A stretch of DNA of 53,858 nt from Hydrogenophaga sp. (GCF_011772445.1 NZ_WVZN01000047.1:58785-112642); one strand, 5' to 3'; shown: positions 1 to 7,635, numbered from the stretch's first letter. Notes: generated by a model not told the origin, from the sequence alone. Program-made: numbers and translations.

Positions 1-257
1 TTGGGTGCGGGCGGGGCCGGGGCAGGCGGCTCGGGCTCCACCTGGGGCTGGGGCAGCTCGATCAGCTCGGCCATCACCTCCACCGGGATCACCATCTCCG
101 CCGCGCGGCGCAGCAGGCCGCTTTGCAGTGCCCAGACCGCGAACACGTGCAGGCCCACCACGGAACCCACCACGAGCAGGCGGCGGTTGAAGCGGCGCGG
201 CACGGGGGTCATCGGGACGGGGGCGGGGGACCCCAGGGGAAAGCTGGTCGTGGGCAT
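1..257 (-). CDS. tonB: TonB energy transducer, N-terminal part (gene cut by window edge)
   Basis: The reading frame is open from an ATG at 257 to the left edge, so the C-terminal receptor-contacting domain lies outside the window. About 26 residues into the protein comes a single hydrophobic segment (LLVVGSVVGLHVFAVWAL) preceded by an Arg-rich stretch. It is followed by a Pro/Glu-rich linker (PQPQVEPEPPAPAPPAP). That order is the classic TonB plan: an inner-membrane anchor, then an extended periplasmic Pro-rich spacer. TonB uses the proton motive force, through ExbBD, to drive outer-membrane siderophore or metal receptors. A second in-frame ATG at 212 (MTPVPRRF) is equally plausible; neither has a strong Shine-Dalgarno sequence. 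The gene follows a 26-residue membrane-peptide gene and a Fur-box promoter, which fits iron control. ExbB/ExbD are not visible and may lie to the left. Confidence 0.75.
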   Translation of the reverse strand, partial: MPTTSFPLGSPAPVPMTPVPRRFNRRLLVVGSVVGLHVFAVWALQSGLLRRAAEMVIPVEVMAELIELPQPQVEPEPPAPAPPAP

Positions 258-323
258 GGCGGTTGAACGAGGGGGCCGGCACAAACAGTGCCCTTGGCCC
301 GGATGAAGAAGCCTCGTCGATGA

Positions 324-404
324 CTATTCGCGTCGAAAAATCCAGTACAGCGCGATCAGCGTGAGCATGAGACTGGCAACGTGAACAACGAGGCCCGTGA
401 TCAT
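324..404 (-). CDS. 26-residue single-helix membrane peptide upstream of tonB
   Basis: A short frame of 26 codons plus TAG encodes a peptide that starts MITGLVVHVASLMLTLIALY and ends in WIFRRE. It is one hydrophobic helix with a positively charged C-terminus. A good Shine-Dalgarno (AAAGGA) lies 5 to 6 nt before the ATG. It is the first frame after the Fur-box promoter at 458-488 and lies 66 bp before tonB. The peptide has the look of a small membrane protein, possibly an accessory of the TonB complex or of a transporter, but no family is recognised. The evidence for translation is the ribosome-binding site, the clean transmembrane composition and the position in the operon. It could still be a chance frame in the leader. 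Confidence 0.5.
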   Translation of the reverse strand: MITGLVVHVASLMLTLIALYWIFRRE

Positions 405-457
405 GAACGTCCTTTCGCGCAAGTGGCGCACACAGGGGTGTGACAGGAAAGTTGAGC

Positions 458-488
458 CATTCTAAACGAGAATGTTTCGCATTCTCAG
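458..488 (-). promoter_or_regulatory. Fur-box promoter of the tonB unit
   Basis: Three alternating hexamers (CATTCT at 458, AGAATG at 469, CATTCT at 480) form two overlapping inverted repeats. One is the 19-bp GAGAATGTTTCGCATTCTC at 468-486, a Fur-box-like palindrome. On the minus strand a candidate -35 (CTGAGA, 488-483) and -10 (TAGAAT, 464-459) with an 18-bp spacer are covered by the repeats. Fe-Fur would therefore block RNA polymerase. This is pattern matching; no binding has been tested. Confidence 0.6.
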
Positions 489-576
489 CGATCGGCCAAT
501 TTTTTTTTCAAGCGCTGGACCGCCGGGGCTCGATCAAGTTCCGGCGCCGTGCTGGCGGGCGGTGGCATCGTCCGTG

Positions 577-606
577 CTGATATTAAAAACAATTCTCATT
601 TATGAT
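577..606 (+). promoter_or_regulatory. Fur-box promoter of the metal ABC operon
   Basis: A candidate -35 (CTGATA, 577-582) and -10 (TATGAT, 601-606) are separated by 18 bp. The spacer carries ATTAAAAACAATTCTCATTT (582-601), the AT-rich pattern typical of proteobacterial Fur boxes. Its AT richness stands out sharply from the surrounding DNA. The predicted start lies about 30 nt before the first gene at 642. The spacer position implies repression by iron-loaded Fur. A Zur site is the main alternative, given the ZnuA-like genes downstream. Confidence 0.55.
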
Positions 607-641
607 CAGGCCCTCCTGAGCTTTCGCCCCCACTGTCCCCC

Positions 642-980
642 ATGCCCGTCACGCGCGCCCGTTCCGCCCACCGCCTGGCCCCTGTCCTGCTCCTGGGGGC
701 GCTGGCCCTGCCCGGCCCCTCGTTCGCGCACAGCCTGCTGCTGAGCTGTCGCTCCGCGGCCGGGAACATGGTGCAGTGCAAGGGCGAGTTCTCCGATGGG
801 AGCGACGCGGCAGGCATGGCCATTGCGGTCAAGGCTTACGACGAGCGGGTGCTGGCCAAGGGCACATTGGGTGGCGACGCCACCTGGCGCTTCGCCAAGC
901 CCGCGGGCGAGTACTTCGTGCGCCTGGAAGACGGCGGGGAGCACTCGGCCGAAGTGGACCACACCGACGTCAAACCATGA
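642..980 (+). CDS. Small periplasmic protein, first gene of the metal ABC operon
   Basis: The protein has 112 residues with a Sec signal peptide (residues 1-29, cleavage after SFA), so the mature protein would begin with His. Two cysteines (C36, C46) could form a disulphide. The rest reads as a small beta-rich domain with the pattern FSDGSDAAGM and a C-terminal GEYFVRLEDGGEHSAEVD. This resembles carboxypeptidase-regulatory or DUF4198-like Ig folds, but I do not recognise a named family. It sits directly behind the Fur-box promoter, and its stop overlaps the start of the next gene (ATGA). An accessory periplasmic role in metal uptake is inferred only from this position. The ATG at 642 has no strong Shine-Dalgarno. 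Confidence 0.65.
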   Translation: MPVTRARSAHRLAPVLLLGALALPGPSFAHSLLLSCRSAAGNMVQCKGEFSDGSDAAGMAIAVKAYDERVLAKGTLGGDATWRFAKPAGEYFVRLEDGGEHSAEVDHTDVKP

Positions 981-1594
981 CCGTTCAGGTGGTGCGTCCG
1001 GCCGGGGCTGGCCACGAAACCCTGTGGGTCTTGCTCGCTGCGGCGGGCGTGCTCGCGGTGGCCGCGCTGGTCGTGGGCGTGCGCGCGCAGCCGGCCACCA
1101 CCGCCACGCTGGCCACGCACCAGGTGGACGCGCGCACGCAACTCAACGCGGCCGAGCAGGGCGTGCACGCGGACCTGCTGGTGGCGGCCGACGAGATCGC
1201 GGCGCTGCGCGACAGCGAGCAGGCCATGCCCACCGTCGAGGCGCTGCGCGACCTCGGCCTGCCGCCGTTCTCCGCCGGCCCCGAGGCGCGCGCCCGCGGC
1301 GCGCACGAGTGGCGGGCCAGCCCTCAAGGGCACGACCTGGCCTACGTCGGCCGCAGCGCCGAACCGCAAGTCGCCGCGTCCTTCCTGCTGCGCCTGCCGG
1401 CCACCGCCGGCAAGGACGGGGGCGACAACGCCGCCGGCCACGTGCACGGCGACGCGGTCGAGATCTGGATCCAGCGCGAAGGCCCCGTGGCCTGGCCCGA
1501 GGGCATCGACAGCGCCGCGCTGGTTCGCCAGGGCTGGCGCCAGGTGGTCACGCGCTACGACGCCGGCGTGACGCGCAAGGACACGCCGCACTGA
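977..1594 (+). CDS. Membrane-anchored periplasmic protein of the metal ABC operon (DUF6162-like)
   Basis: The protein has 205 residues. One N-terminal transmembrane segment (around residues 13-33) is followed by a periplasmic domain with a His-containing stretch (AAGHVHGDAVEIW). It has no signal cleavage site, so it is probably a bitopic inner-membrane protein. Translation is coupled to the preceding gene by a 4-bp ATGA overlap, and it precedes the binding-protein gene by 45 bp. I believe this matches an uncharacterised family (DUF6162) seen next to metal ABC transporters, but that name is from memory. The reaction or partner is unknown. Possible roles are metal delivery or modulation of the permease. 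Confidence 0.6.
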   Translation: MTVQVVRPAGAGHETLWVLLAAAGVLAVAALVVGVRAQPATTATLATHQVDARTQLNAAEQGVHADLLVAADEIAALRDSEQAMPTVEALRDLGLPPFSAGPEARARGAHEWRASPQGHDLAYVGRSAEPQVAASFLLRLPATAGKDGGDNAAGHVHGDAVEIWIQREGPVAWPEGIDSAALVRQGWRQVVTRYDAGVTRKDTPH

Positions 1595-1639
1595 GCGCGG
1601 CCAGCGCGCACGCCGTTCATTCTCCCAAGACGCACCGAC

Positions 1640-2575
1640 ATGCAAGACCTTCAGACGATGCACAAGCGCCGCCGCCTGCTCGCGGCCCTGGCCTGCACGC
1701 CCCTGGCACTGGCCGCCACCGGCCGTCCCGCCTTCGCCCAGGGCAAGCGCCTGCGCGTGGGCGTGACGCTGCACCCCTACTACAGCTATGTGGCCAACAC
1801 GGTGGGCGAGCTGGCCGAGGTGGTGCCCGTCATCCCCGCCGGTTTCAACCCGCACGCCTACGAACCGCGCACCGAGGACATCAAGCGCATCGGCTCGCTC
1901 GACGTGATCGTGCTCAACGGCGTGGGCCACGACGACTTCGCCGGCCGCATGATCAAGGCCAGCGAGAAGCCGGACCTCAAGGTGATCGAGGCCAATGCGC
2001 AGGTGCCGCTGCTGGCGGCGGTGGGCACCGGGCGCGGCACCTCGGGCAAGGTGGTGAACCCGCACACCTTCCTTTCGGTCACGGCCTCCATCTCGCAGGT
2101 CAACACCATCGCGCGCGAGCTCGGCAAGCTCGACCCCGCCAACGCCGCCGCCTTCACGGCCAATGCGCGCGCCTACGCGCAGAAGCTGCGCAAGCTGCGC
2201 GCCGACGCCCTGGGCCAGCTCGTGAAAACGCCGGGCGCCGACTTCCGCATCGCCACCATTCACGGCGCTTACGACTACCTGCTGCGCGAGTTCGGCCTGG
2301 AGGTGGCGGCCGTGGTGGAACCGGCGCACGGCATCGAACCCAGCCCCGCGCAGCTCAAGGGCACCATCGACCAGATCCGCTCGCTCGACGTGAAGGTGAT
2401 CTTCTCGGAGATGGACTTCCCCTCGGCCTACGTCGACACCATTCGCCGCGAAACCGGCGTGCGCCTGTACGCGCTCACGCACATCTCGCACGGGCCTTAC
2501 ACGGCCGAGAAGTTCGAGCAGGAGATCGCGAAGAACCTGGCGACGGTCGTGCGCGCGATCCAGGAGGCCGCATGA
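1640..2575 (+). CDS. Metal ABC transporter substrate-binding protein (cluster A-I, ZnuA/MntC-like)
   Basis: The 311-residue periplasmic protein binds a divalent metal and hands it to the adjacent permease. Likely ligands are H45 (TLHPYYSY), H72 (FNPHAYEP), H142 (VNPHTFLS) and an acidic residue in SEMDF (E257/D259). These match the His-His-His-Asp/Glu pattern of the ZnuA/PsaA family, and H208 (TIHGAYDY) is a further candidate. The signal peptide contains KRRRLLAAL, so Tat export is possible. A second ATG at 1658 (MHKRRR) would give a tighter signal peptide and may be the true start. The gene overlaps the ATPase gene by 4 bp. Zn, Mn or Fe2+ cannot be told apart from sequence; the Fur-like box favours Fe or Mn. 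Confidence 0.85.
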   Translation: MQDLQTMHKRRRLLAALACTPLALAATGRPAFAQGKRLRVGVTLHPYYSYVANTVGELAEVVPVIPAGFNPHAYEPRTEDIKRIGSLDVIVLNGVGHDDFAGRMIKASEKPDLKVIEANAQVPLLAAVGTGRGTSGKVVNPHTFLSVTASISQVNTIARELGKLDPANAAAFTANARAYAQKLRKLRADALGQLVKTPGADFRIATIHGAYDYLLREFGLEVAAVVEPAHGIEPSPAQLKGTIDQIRSLDVKVIFSEMDFPSAYVDTIRRETGVRLYALTHISHGPYTAEKFEQEIAKNLATVVRAIQEAA

Positions 2576-3324
2576 CCGCTTCCGGCGGCCCCGCCATCGC
2601 CTTCGAGTCGGTTGCCCTCACCCTCGGCCAGACCGACATCCTGCAGCAGGTGAGCCTGCGCGTGACCGCCGGCGGCGTGCACGCGCTGGTGGGGCCCAAC
2701 GGCGGCGGCAAGAGCTCGCTGTTCAGGGCCTTGCTGGGCCAGGTGCCGCACCGCGGCCGCATCGCATTGGAATGGCCCGGCGAACGGCCCGGCGTGGTGG
2801 GCTACGTGCCGCAGGCCCTGGCCTTCGACGCCGGCCTGCCGATGACGGTGATGGACTTCATGGGCGCCATGTGCCAGCGCCGCCCGGTGATGCTGGGCCT
2901 GTCGCGGCGCTGGAAAGCGCCGGTGGAACAGGCGCTGCACCAGGTGGGCATGTGGGAGAAGGCGCAGCGCCGCATGGGTGCGCTCTCGGGCGGCGAACGC
3001 CAGCGCGTGCTGCTGGCGCAGGCGCTGATTCCCGCGCCCGACCTGGTGCTGCTCGACGAACCCATGTCCGCGCTCGACGAGGCCGGCATGCGCGTGTTCG
3101 AGGAACTGCTCGCGCACTGGCGCGCGCGGCGCACCACCGTGCTGTGGATCGAGCACGACCTGGACGCCGTGACGCGCCTGGCCGACCGCGTCACCGGCCT
3201 GAACCGCCAGGTGCTGTTCGATGGCCCGCCTGCCGACGCGCTGACGCCGCCGCGCGTGCTGGCCTTGTTCTCGAACCGGCACCGGCACGAAGAGGCGAGA
3301 GCGCCCGAGGAGCTCGACGCATGA
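2572..3324 (+). CDS. Metal ABC transporter ATP-binding protein (ZnuC-like)
   Basis: The 250-residue cytoplasmic ATPase powers the permease encoded next. It has Walker A GPNGGGKSS (41-49), the Q-loop glutamine (Q81), the signature LSGGERQR (138-145), Walker B LVLLDEP (158-164) and the switch histidine H195 (WIEHDLD). All catalytic motifs are intact. The C-terminus is His/Glu-rich (NRHRHEEARAPEELDA), as in some ZnuC proteins where such tails may sense metal. Both ends overlap their neighbours by 4 bp, so translation is coupled across the operon. Confidence 0.9.
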   Translation: MTASGGPAIAFESVALTLGQTDILQQVSLRVTAGGVHALVGPNGGGKSSLFRALLGQVPHRGRIALEWPGERPGVVGYVPQALAFDAGLPMTVMDFMGAMCQRRPVMLGLSRRWKAPVEQALHQVGMWEKAQRRMGALSGGERQRVLLAQALIPAPDLVLLDEPMSALDEAGMRVFEELLAHWRARRTTVLWIEHDLDAVTRLADRVTGLNRQVLFDGPPADALTPPRVLALFSNRHRHEEARAPEELDA

Positions 3325-4226
3325 CCGAGCTGATCGACGCCTTGCGCCACGCCATCCAGCACCTGGCCGCACAGGGCCTGCTGCCGAACTCGCTGACGTA
3401 CGGTTTCGTCGTCAATGCGGTGCTCGCGGGCCTGTGCATCGGCCCCGTGCTGGGCGGCCTGGGCACGCTGGTGGTGGTCAAGCGCCTGGCCTTCTTCTCC
3501 GAGGCCGTGGGCCACGCCGCGCTCACGGGCGTGGCCATCGGCATCCTGCTGGGCGAACCGTACACCGGGCCTTACGGCAGCCTGTTCGCCTACTGCACGC
3601 TGTTCGGCCTGCTGCTGATGTACGTGCGCAACCGCACCGGCCTGTCGCCCGACACGCTGATCGGCGTGTTCCTCGCGGTCTCGCTCTCGCTGGGCGCCAG
3701 CCTGCTGTTGATCCTCTCGGGCCGCGTGAACATCCATATCCTGGAGAACGTGCTGTTCGGCTCGGTGCTCACCGTGGACACCAGCGACCTGCTGGTGCTG
3801 CTGGCGGTGAGCGCGGTGGTGGTGGCGCTCACGGTGCCGCTCTACAACCGCTTCATGCTGGCCAGCTTCAACCCGCAACTGGCCAGCGTGCGCGGTGTTC
3901 GCGTGAAGCTGCTGGACTACCTCTTCGTGGTGCTGGTCACCATCGTCACCGTCGCCTCGGTCAAGGTCATCGGCGCCATCCTTGTCGGCGCGCTGCTGAT
4001 CATCCCCGCCGCTGCCGCGCGCTTGTTGAGCCTGTCGCTGCGCGGCTTCTTCTGGCTCAGCGTGCTCGTCGCCACGCTCAGCACGCAGGTCGGCATCCTG
4101 GTGCCGATCGAGCTCGAGCTGCCGGTGCCCTCGGGCGCGGCCATCATCCTCACCGCCGGCGCGCTCTTCGGGCTCGCGGCCATCGTGCGCGGCTTCACGC
4201 CCGCCCTCAAAGGACACGCCGGATGA
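3321..4226 (+). CDS. Metal ABC transporter permease (ZnuB-like)
   Basis: The 301-residue inner-membrane protein has eight or nine predicted hydrophobic segments and the general features of the ABC-3 permease family. These include an early LGGLGTLVVVKRLAFFSEAVGH segment that begins at about residue 46 (only its key part is noted here), and the GAILVGALLIIPAAAARLL helix near residue 220, which is characteristic of ZnuB/MntB. It would form the homodimeric channel for the ATPase and binding proteins of this operon. It overlaps both neighbours by 4 bp. Nothing in the sequence looks broken. Confidence 0.88.
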   Translation: MTELIDALRHAIQHLAAQGLLPNSLTYGFVVNAVLAGLCIGPVLGGLGTLVVVKRLAFFSEAVGHAALTGVAIGILLGEPYTGPYGSLFAYCTLFGLLLMYVRNRTGLSPDTLIGVFLAVSLSLGASLLLILSGRVNIHILENVLFGSVLTVDTSDLLVLLAVSAVVVALTVPLYNRFMLASFNPQLASVRGVRVKLLDYLFVVLVTIVTVASVKVIGAILVGALLIIPAAAARLLSLSLRGFFWLSVLVATLSTQVGILVPIELELPVPSGAAIILTAGALFGLAAIVRGFTPALKGHAG

Positions 4227-5170
4227 ACCCGCGCCCTGTTTTCCTCGCCGCGCTGGCACCCGGCCTGCGCCAGGCCGGTCTGGCGCTCATGCTCGCGCTC
4301 GCCGCGCCGCTGGCCGCACAGGCGCAGGCGCCCGTTGCCGGCGCAGCGATCGCGGCCCCTGTGCGCCTGCTGGTGTCCCACCCGGTGGTGGCCTCGCTCA
4401 CCCAGACGCTGGCGCAGGGCACCGGCATCACCGTGCTACGCCCCGTGCCAGAGACCCTGCCGGCGAACCGCCAACTCGCCTTCTTCAGCAGCCGCGGCGC
4501 TGCCGCCCTGGGCCAGGCCGCGCGCCAGGCCGACGCGGTGATCGCGCTGCGCTCCATCTGGCCCGACGACCCGCTGTTCCCGCTCGCGCGGCGCCAGAAC
4601 ATCCGCCTGATCGAGATCGACGCGGCGCGCCCGCTCGACGCCTCGCTGCCCGGCATCGCGCTGCGGGAAGGCGCCGCCACTGTGGCGGCCCTGCCCTGGC
4701 TGGACCCGGTGAACCTGGGCCGCATGGCCGACGTGATCGCGGCCGACGTGGCGCGCCTGGTGCCCGAGGCGAAGCAACGCCTGCAGGACAACGTGGCCGC
4801 GCTGCGCCAGCGTGTGCTGGCCACCACCGCGCAGAGCGAGGCGCGGCTGGCGCGCGCGAGCAACTTGTCGGTGTTCAGCCTGTCCGACCGGCTCGACTAC
4901 CTGGTGAGCGGCTTCAACCTGGACCTGGTGGGCACCGATGCGCGCGAGGACGACGCGGCCTGGACGCCCGAGGCCCTGGCCGAATTGACGAAGCGCCTGC
5001 GCGAGGGCGCGGTGGCCGCCGCGCTGCACCACCGCGAGCCGCCGCCCGCCGTGGCGCAGGCCGTGCAGCAGGCGGGTGCGAAGCTGATCGTGCTGCAGAC
5101 CGAAGGCCGCGACCCGGTGGCCGAGTTGCAGCAGAATGCCGACCGCCTGGGCGCGCTGGCGACACCCTGA
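4223..5170 (+). CDS. Second, degenerate metal-binding-protein homologue of the ABC operon
   Basis: The protein has 315 residues with a signal peptide (about 1-35, ...LAAQAQA). Overall it follows the cluster A-I fold, with the helical linker intact (VNLGRMADVIAADVARLVPE). Of the usual metal ligands only H53 (VSHPVV) is evident. The second His motif is missing (PVPETLPANRQ), and the third, normally DPHxWLDP, reads ALPWLDPVN. It therefore either binds metal differently or has become a non-binding accessory, for example a metallochaperone or regulator of the transporter. It is translationally coupled to the permease (4-bp overlap) and is the last gene before a convergent operon. Confidence 0.7.
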   Translation: MNPRPVFLAALAPGLRQAGLALMLALAAPLAAQAQAPVAGAAIAAPVRLLVSHPVVASLTQTLAQGTGITVLRPVPETLPANRQLAFFSSRGAAALGQAARQADAVIALRSIWPDDPLFPLARRQNIRLIEIDAARPLDASLPGIALREGAATVAALPWLDPVNLGRMADVIAADVARLVPEAKQRLQDNVAALRQRVLATTAQSEARLARASNLSVFSLSDRLDYLVSGFNLDLVGTDAREDDAAWTPEALAELTKRLREGAVAAALHHREPPPAVAQAVQQAGAKLIVLQTEGRDPVAELQQNADRLGALATP

Positions 5171-5200
5171 TCAGCGTCGCCTGCCAACCCCCAAGCCAGA

Positions 5201-5253
5201 AACACCGCGGAACCGGCTTTGCCGGGCCGCAGGTGTTGCCCCCTTGAGGGGGG
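5201..5253 (-). repeat. Dispersed palindromic repeat, copy A
   Basis: This is one of three copies of a roughly 52-bp element in the window. On the minus strand it reads CCCCCTCAAGGGGG (a first hairpin), then a longer hairpin with arms AACACC/GGTGTT outside GCGG...CCGC and CCGGC/GCCGG. It lies between the end of the metal operon (5170) and the response-regulator stop (5261). In this place it may act as a structured convergent terminator, but no clear U-tract is seen. Confidence 0.75.
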
Positions 5254-5254
5254 A

Positions 5255-5277
5255 AGCCGCTCACTCAGTGAGCGGCT
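5255..5277. terminator. Perfect 11-bp-arm palindrome over the response-regulator stop codon
   Basis: AGCCGCTCACT and its exact complement AGTGAGCGGCT flank a single C. The palindrome includes the stop codon of the minus-strand response regulator (5263-5261). It could form a hairpin in transcripts from either side and is a candidate bidirectional terminator for the convergent operons. It has no run of T on either side, so the assignment is tentative. Confidence 0.4.
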
Positions 5278-5971
5278 GCGGGGGTAGTTCAAATTTGTAG
5301 CCCAGGCCGTAGACGGAGTGAATGGGCTCGCGCCCTGGGGCGGCGTCCTCGATCTTGCGGCGCAGCTTCTTGATGTGGCTGTCCACCGTGCGATCGGAGA
5401 CCACGCGCTCGTCCCGGTACATCGCGTCCATCAACTGTTCGCGCGAGAAGATGCGCCCCGGTCGCGCGCTCAGCACCTTGAGCAACTGGAACTCCACCAC
5501 GGTGAGGCCGAGGTCGTGGCCATCGAAGGTGGCCCGCCAGGCGGCCTCGTCCAGTTGCAGTCCACCGGGCGTGTCGGCCGGCGCGTGCGTGCCACGGCGC
5601 AGCACCGCCTTCACGCGCGCCACCACCTCGCGCGGGCTGAAGGGTTTGCAGATGTAGTCGTCCGCGCCCAGCTCCAGGCCCAGCAGGCGGTCGATCTCCT
5701 CCACGCGCGCCGTGACCATGATGATCGCGGGCGCCGGCCGGCCGGCCTGGCCCGAGCGCAGTTCGCGGCACACGTCCAGCCCGCTCTTGCCCGGCAGCAT
5801 CAGGTCCAGCAGCACCAGGTCCACCGGGTGCTCGGCCAGCCAGGCCTCGACCTCGTCGCCGCGCGTGAGGTGGTGCGTCTCGTAGCCGGATTGCGCGAGG
5901 TAGTCGAGCAGGACCTTGGCGATCTTGGTCTCGTCTTCGACGATGAGGATGCGGCCCGCCGTGTCAGTCAT
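5261..5971 (-). CDS. OmpR-family response regulator (BaeR-like)
   Basis: The 236-residue two-domain DNA-binding regulator has a receiver domain (about 8-122) with the acidic pocket ED at 12-13, phospho-acceptor D56 (LLDLMLPGKSG) and the conserved K109 (ICKPFSP). A winged-helix output domain follows, with the signature FSREQL...VVSDRTVDSHIKKLRRK and GLGYKFE near the end. The sequence most resembles BaeR/CpxR-type envelope-stress regulators. Its start overlaps the kinase gene by 8 bp. The divergent macA-macB-OMF operon is its likely target, and a BaeR-box-like sequence lies at 7567-7584. Confidence 0.85.
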   Translation of the reverse strand: MTDTAGRILIVEDETKIAKVLLDYLAQSGYETHHLTRGDEVEAWLAEHPVDLVLLDLMLPGKSGLDVCRELRSGQAGRPAPAIIMVTARVEEIDRLLGLELGADDYICKPFSPREVVARVKAVLRRGTHAPADTPGGLQLDEAAWRATFDGHDLGLTVVEFQLLKVLSARPGRIFSREQLMDAMYRDERVVSDRTVDSHIKKLRRKIEDAAPGREPIHSVYGLGYKFELPPQPLTE

Positions 5972-7493
5972 GCTCGGCCTCCGCGTGCAGGGGCAGCCAC
6001 AGGTCCCAGCGCAGCCCGCCCAAGGCGCTGGCCGAAGCGGTCATGCGCCCGCCGTGTCCTTCAACGATGGCCCGGGCAATCGCCAGCCCCAGGCCCGAGC
6101 CGCCGCTGGCGCTCGCGCGCGACTCGTCCACGCGGTAGAGCCGGTCCGTCAGGCGCGGCAGGGCCTCGGCGGGCACGCCGGGCGCGGAGTCTTCCCAGCT
6201 CAGGCGCGCCTCGTCGCCGTCGCGCACCAGCCGCACGTCCAGCGACGCGGGCTCGTGCGTGTAGCGCAGGGTGTTCTGCAGCAGGTTGGCCAGCACCTGG
6301 TCGAGCCGGTCGCCGTCGGCGCGCACGCTCAGGCCCTCGGGCAGATCGGTGCTCAGGCGCAGGCGCTGGCCGGGCCGCGCGGTGGCTTCGTGCAGGTAGT
6401 CGGCCACGAAGCGCCCCAGGTCCAGCGGCGCGAAGCGGTAGTCCAGCGCGCCCAGGTCCGAGAGCGAGAGCAGGCGCAGGTCGTCCACCAGCCGCGTGAG
6501 GCGGCTCACCTCCTGCGCCAGCGAGTCGAGGTTGGCCGCGTCGGGTTGGCGGATGCCGTCCTGCAGCGCCTCGATCTCGGCGCGCAGCGTGGCCAGTGGC
6601 GTGCGCAGTTCGTGCGCGATGTCGGCGATCCACTGCTGGCGCGCCTGGCGCGCGGCCTGCAAGGAGACGGCCATGCGGTTGAAGTCGTCCGCGAGCTGGG
6701 CCAGTTCGTCGTGGCCTTGCGCGTTCAGGCGCACCTCGTAGTCGCCCTGGGCGATGGCCGTGGTGCCCGCGCCCAGCGCGCGCAGGCGCCGCGAGAGCCA
6801 GTGCGCGATCAGCGCCGCGTTGAGCAGCACGGCCGCGAACAGGCCCAGCGCGATGGCCGCGTAGGTGCGCGTCTGCTGCGCCTGGAACACGCGCTCCAGC
6901 GAGGCCACCATCTGCAGCCGCGGCACGTAGCCCAGGTAGCCCACCAGCCGCTCGTCCACGGTGATGGGCTTGAGCACGGCCTGCTCGGCGCGCCACTCGG
7001 GGCCGATGATCACCCGCCGCTCGGCGTCGAGCAGGAGCAGGCGCGGGTCGATGGTGAGCGCGGGCGGGTTGCCGGGGGGCGGGGCCTCGGCCGCAGGGCG
7101 TGGGCCCGCGGGCGCCGGCGCGTTGTTCGTTGGCGGCGGGGCGCCGGGGGGCTGCCCTTGTTCCCCCGGCCGGCGTTGCACGCGCCCCGAGCCCAGCACC
7201 TCGCGCGACAGCTCGAACCAGCGCTCGCGGTCGCCCGCGATCCAGTCCCAGTGGCCGTGCTGGCGGTAGCCGTTGGCCAGGCGCACCACCAGGGGTTGCA
7301 GGCGCGTCTCGTCGGCCTTGTTCAGGTACTCCACCAGACCGCGGTCGAAGCTCCAGCCGTAGATGAGGTAGGCCGCCATCACCAGCACCACGTTGGCGCC
7401 GGCGATGGCCAGAAAAAGCTTCACGCGCAGCGAATCGAAGCGCGCGAGCCCCGAGCGGGGGCGGGCGGGGGAGACGGAGGGCGCGGCGGACAT
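5964..7493 (-). CDS. Sensor histidine kinase (BaeS-like)
   Basis: The 509-residue inner-membrane kinase is the partner of the response regulator that follows it. Transmembrane helix 1 (about residues 26-48) is followed by a large periplasmic sensor region containing a Pro/Ala-rich insert (around 110-150) that is unusual for the family. A second helix (about 200-222) leads to a HAMP linker. The H-box is WIADIAHELRTPL with its phospho-acceptor His. The ATP-binding domain has the N-box (NLLQNTLRYTHEP), a degenerate D-x-G box (DSAPGVP) and GGSGLGLAIARAIVEGHGG. BaeS kinases sense envelope stress and antimicrobials. The gene is divergent from macA across a 142-bp intergenic region. Confidence 0.85.
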   Translation of the reverse strand: MSAAPSVSPARPRSGLARFDSLRVKLFLAIAGANVVLVMAAYLIYGWSFDRGLVEYLNKADETRLQPLVVRLANGYRQHGHWDWIAGDRERWFELSREVLGSGRVQRRPGEQGQPPGAPPPTNNAPAPAGPRPAAEAPPPGNPPALTIDPRLLLLDAERRVIIGPEWRAEQAVLKPITVDERLVGYLGYVPRLQMVASLERVFQAQQTRTYAAIALGLFAAVLLNAALIAHWLSRRLRALGAGTTAIAQGDYEVRLNAQGHDELAQLADDFNRMAVSLQAARQARQQWIADIAHELRTPLATLRAEIEALQDGIRQPDAANLDSLAQEVSRLTRLVDDLRLLSLSDLGALDYRFAPLDLGRFVADYLHEATARPGQRLRLSTDLPEGLSVRADGDRLDQVLANLLQNTLRYTHEPASLDVRLVRDGDEARLSWEDSAPGVPAEALPRLTDRLYRVDESRASASGGSGLGLAIARAIVEGHGGRMTASASALGGLRWDLWLPLHAEAEHD

Positions 7494-7524
7494 GGGGCAA
7501 GACTAAACCGGAATCTGGCAAACA

Positions 7525-7584
7525 CTGTGCAAGCGCTGTGTGAAGCGGGCTTCGCACGCCGTGCGTTTTCTTTCCATATTTGCC
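7525..7584 (+). promoter_or_regulatory. Control region of macAB with a BaeR-box-like sequence and a tandem repeat
   Basis: At 7567-7584 the sequence TTTCTTTCCATATTTGCC matches the published E. coli BaeR box (TTTTTCTCCATDATTGGC) at 14 of 18 positions by hand alignment. At 7525-7547 two imperfect tandem units (CTGTGCAAGCG and CTGTGTGAAGCG) form a second candidate regulator site. Both lie in the 142-bp gap between the divergent kinase and macA genes. The link to the adjacent BaeSR-like system is inference. Confidence 0.4.
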
Positions 7585-7635
7585 CCGCAAGATCCGCCCC
7601 CAGCATTGCCGAACCCGGCTGTCCGCCTGCGAACC

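Noticed and set aside
796..3324. A continuous 842-codon plus-strand frame across the start of the metal operon
   Set aside because: Only its end (from 2572) encodes a recognisable ATPase. The earlier part is Arg/Ala-rich shadow sequence of two other genes, as is common in DNA of this GC content.
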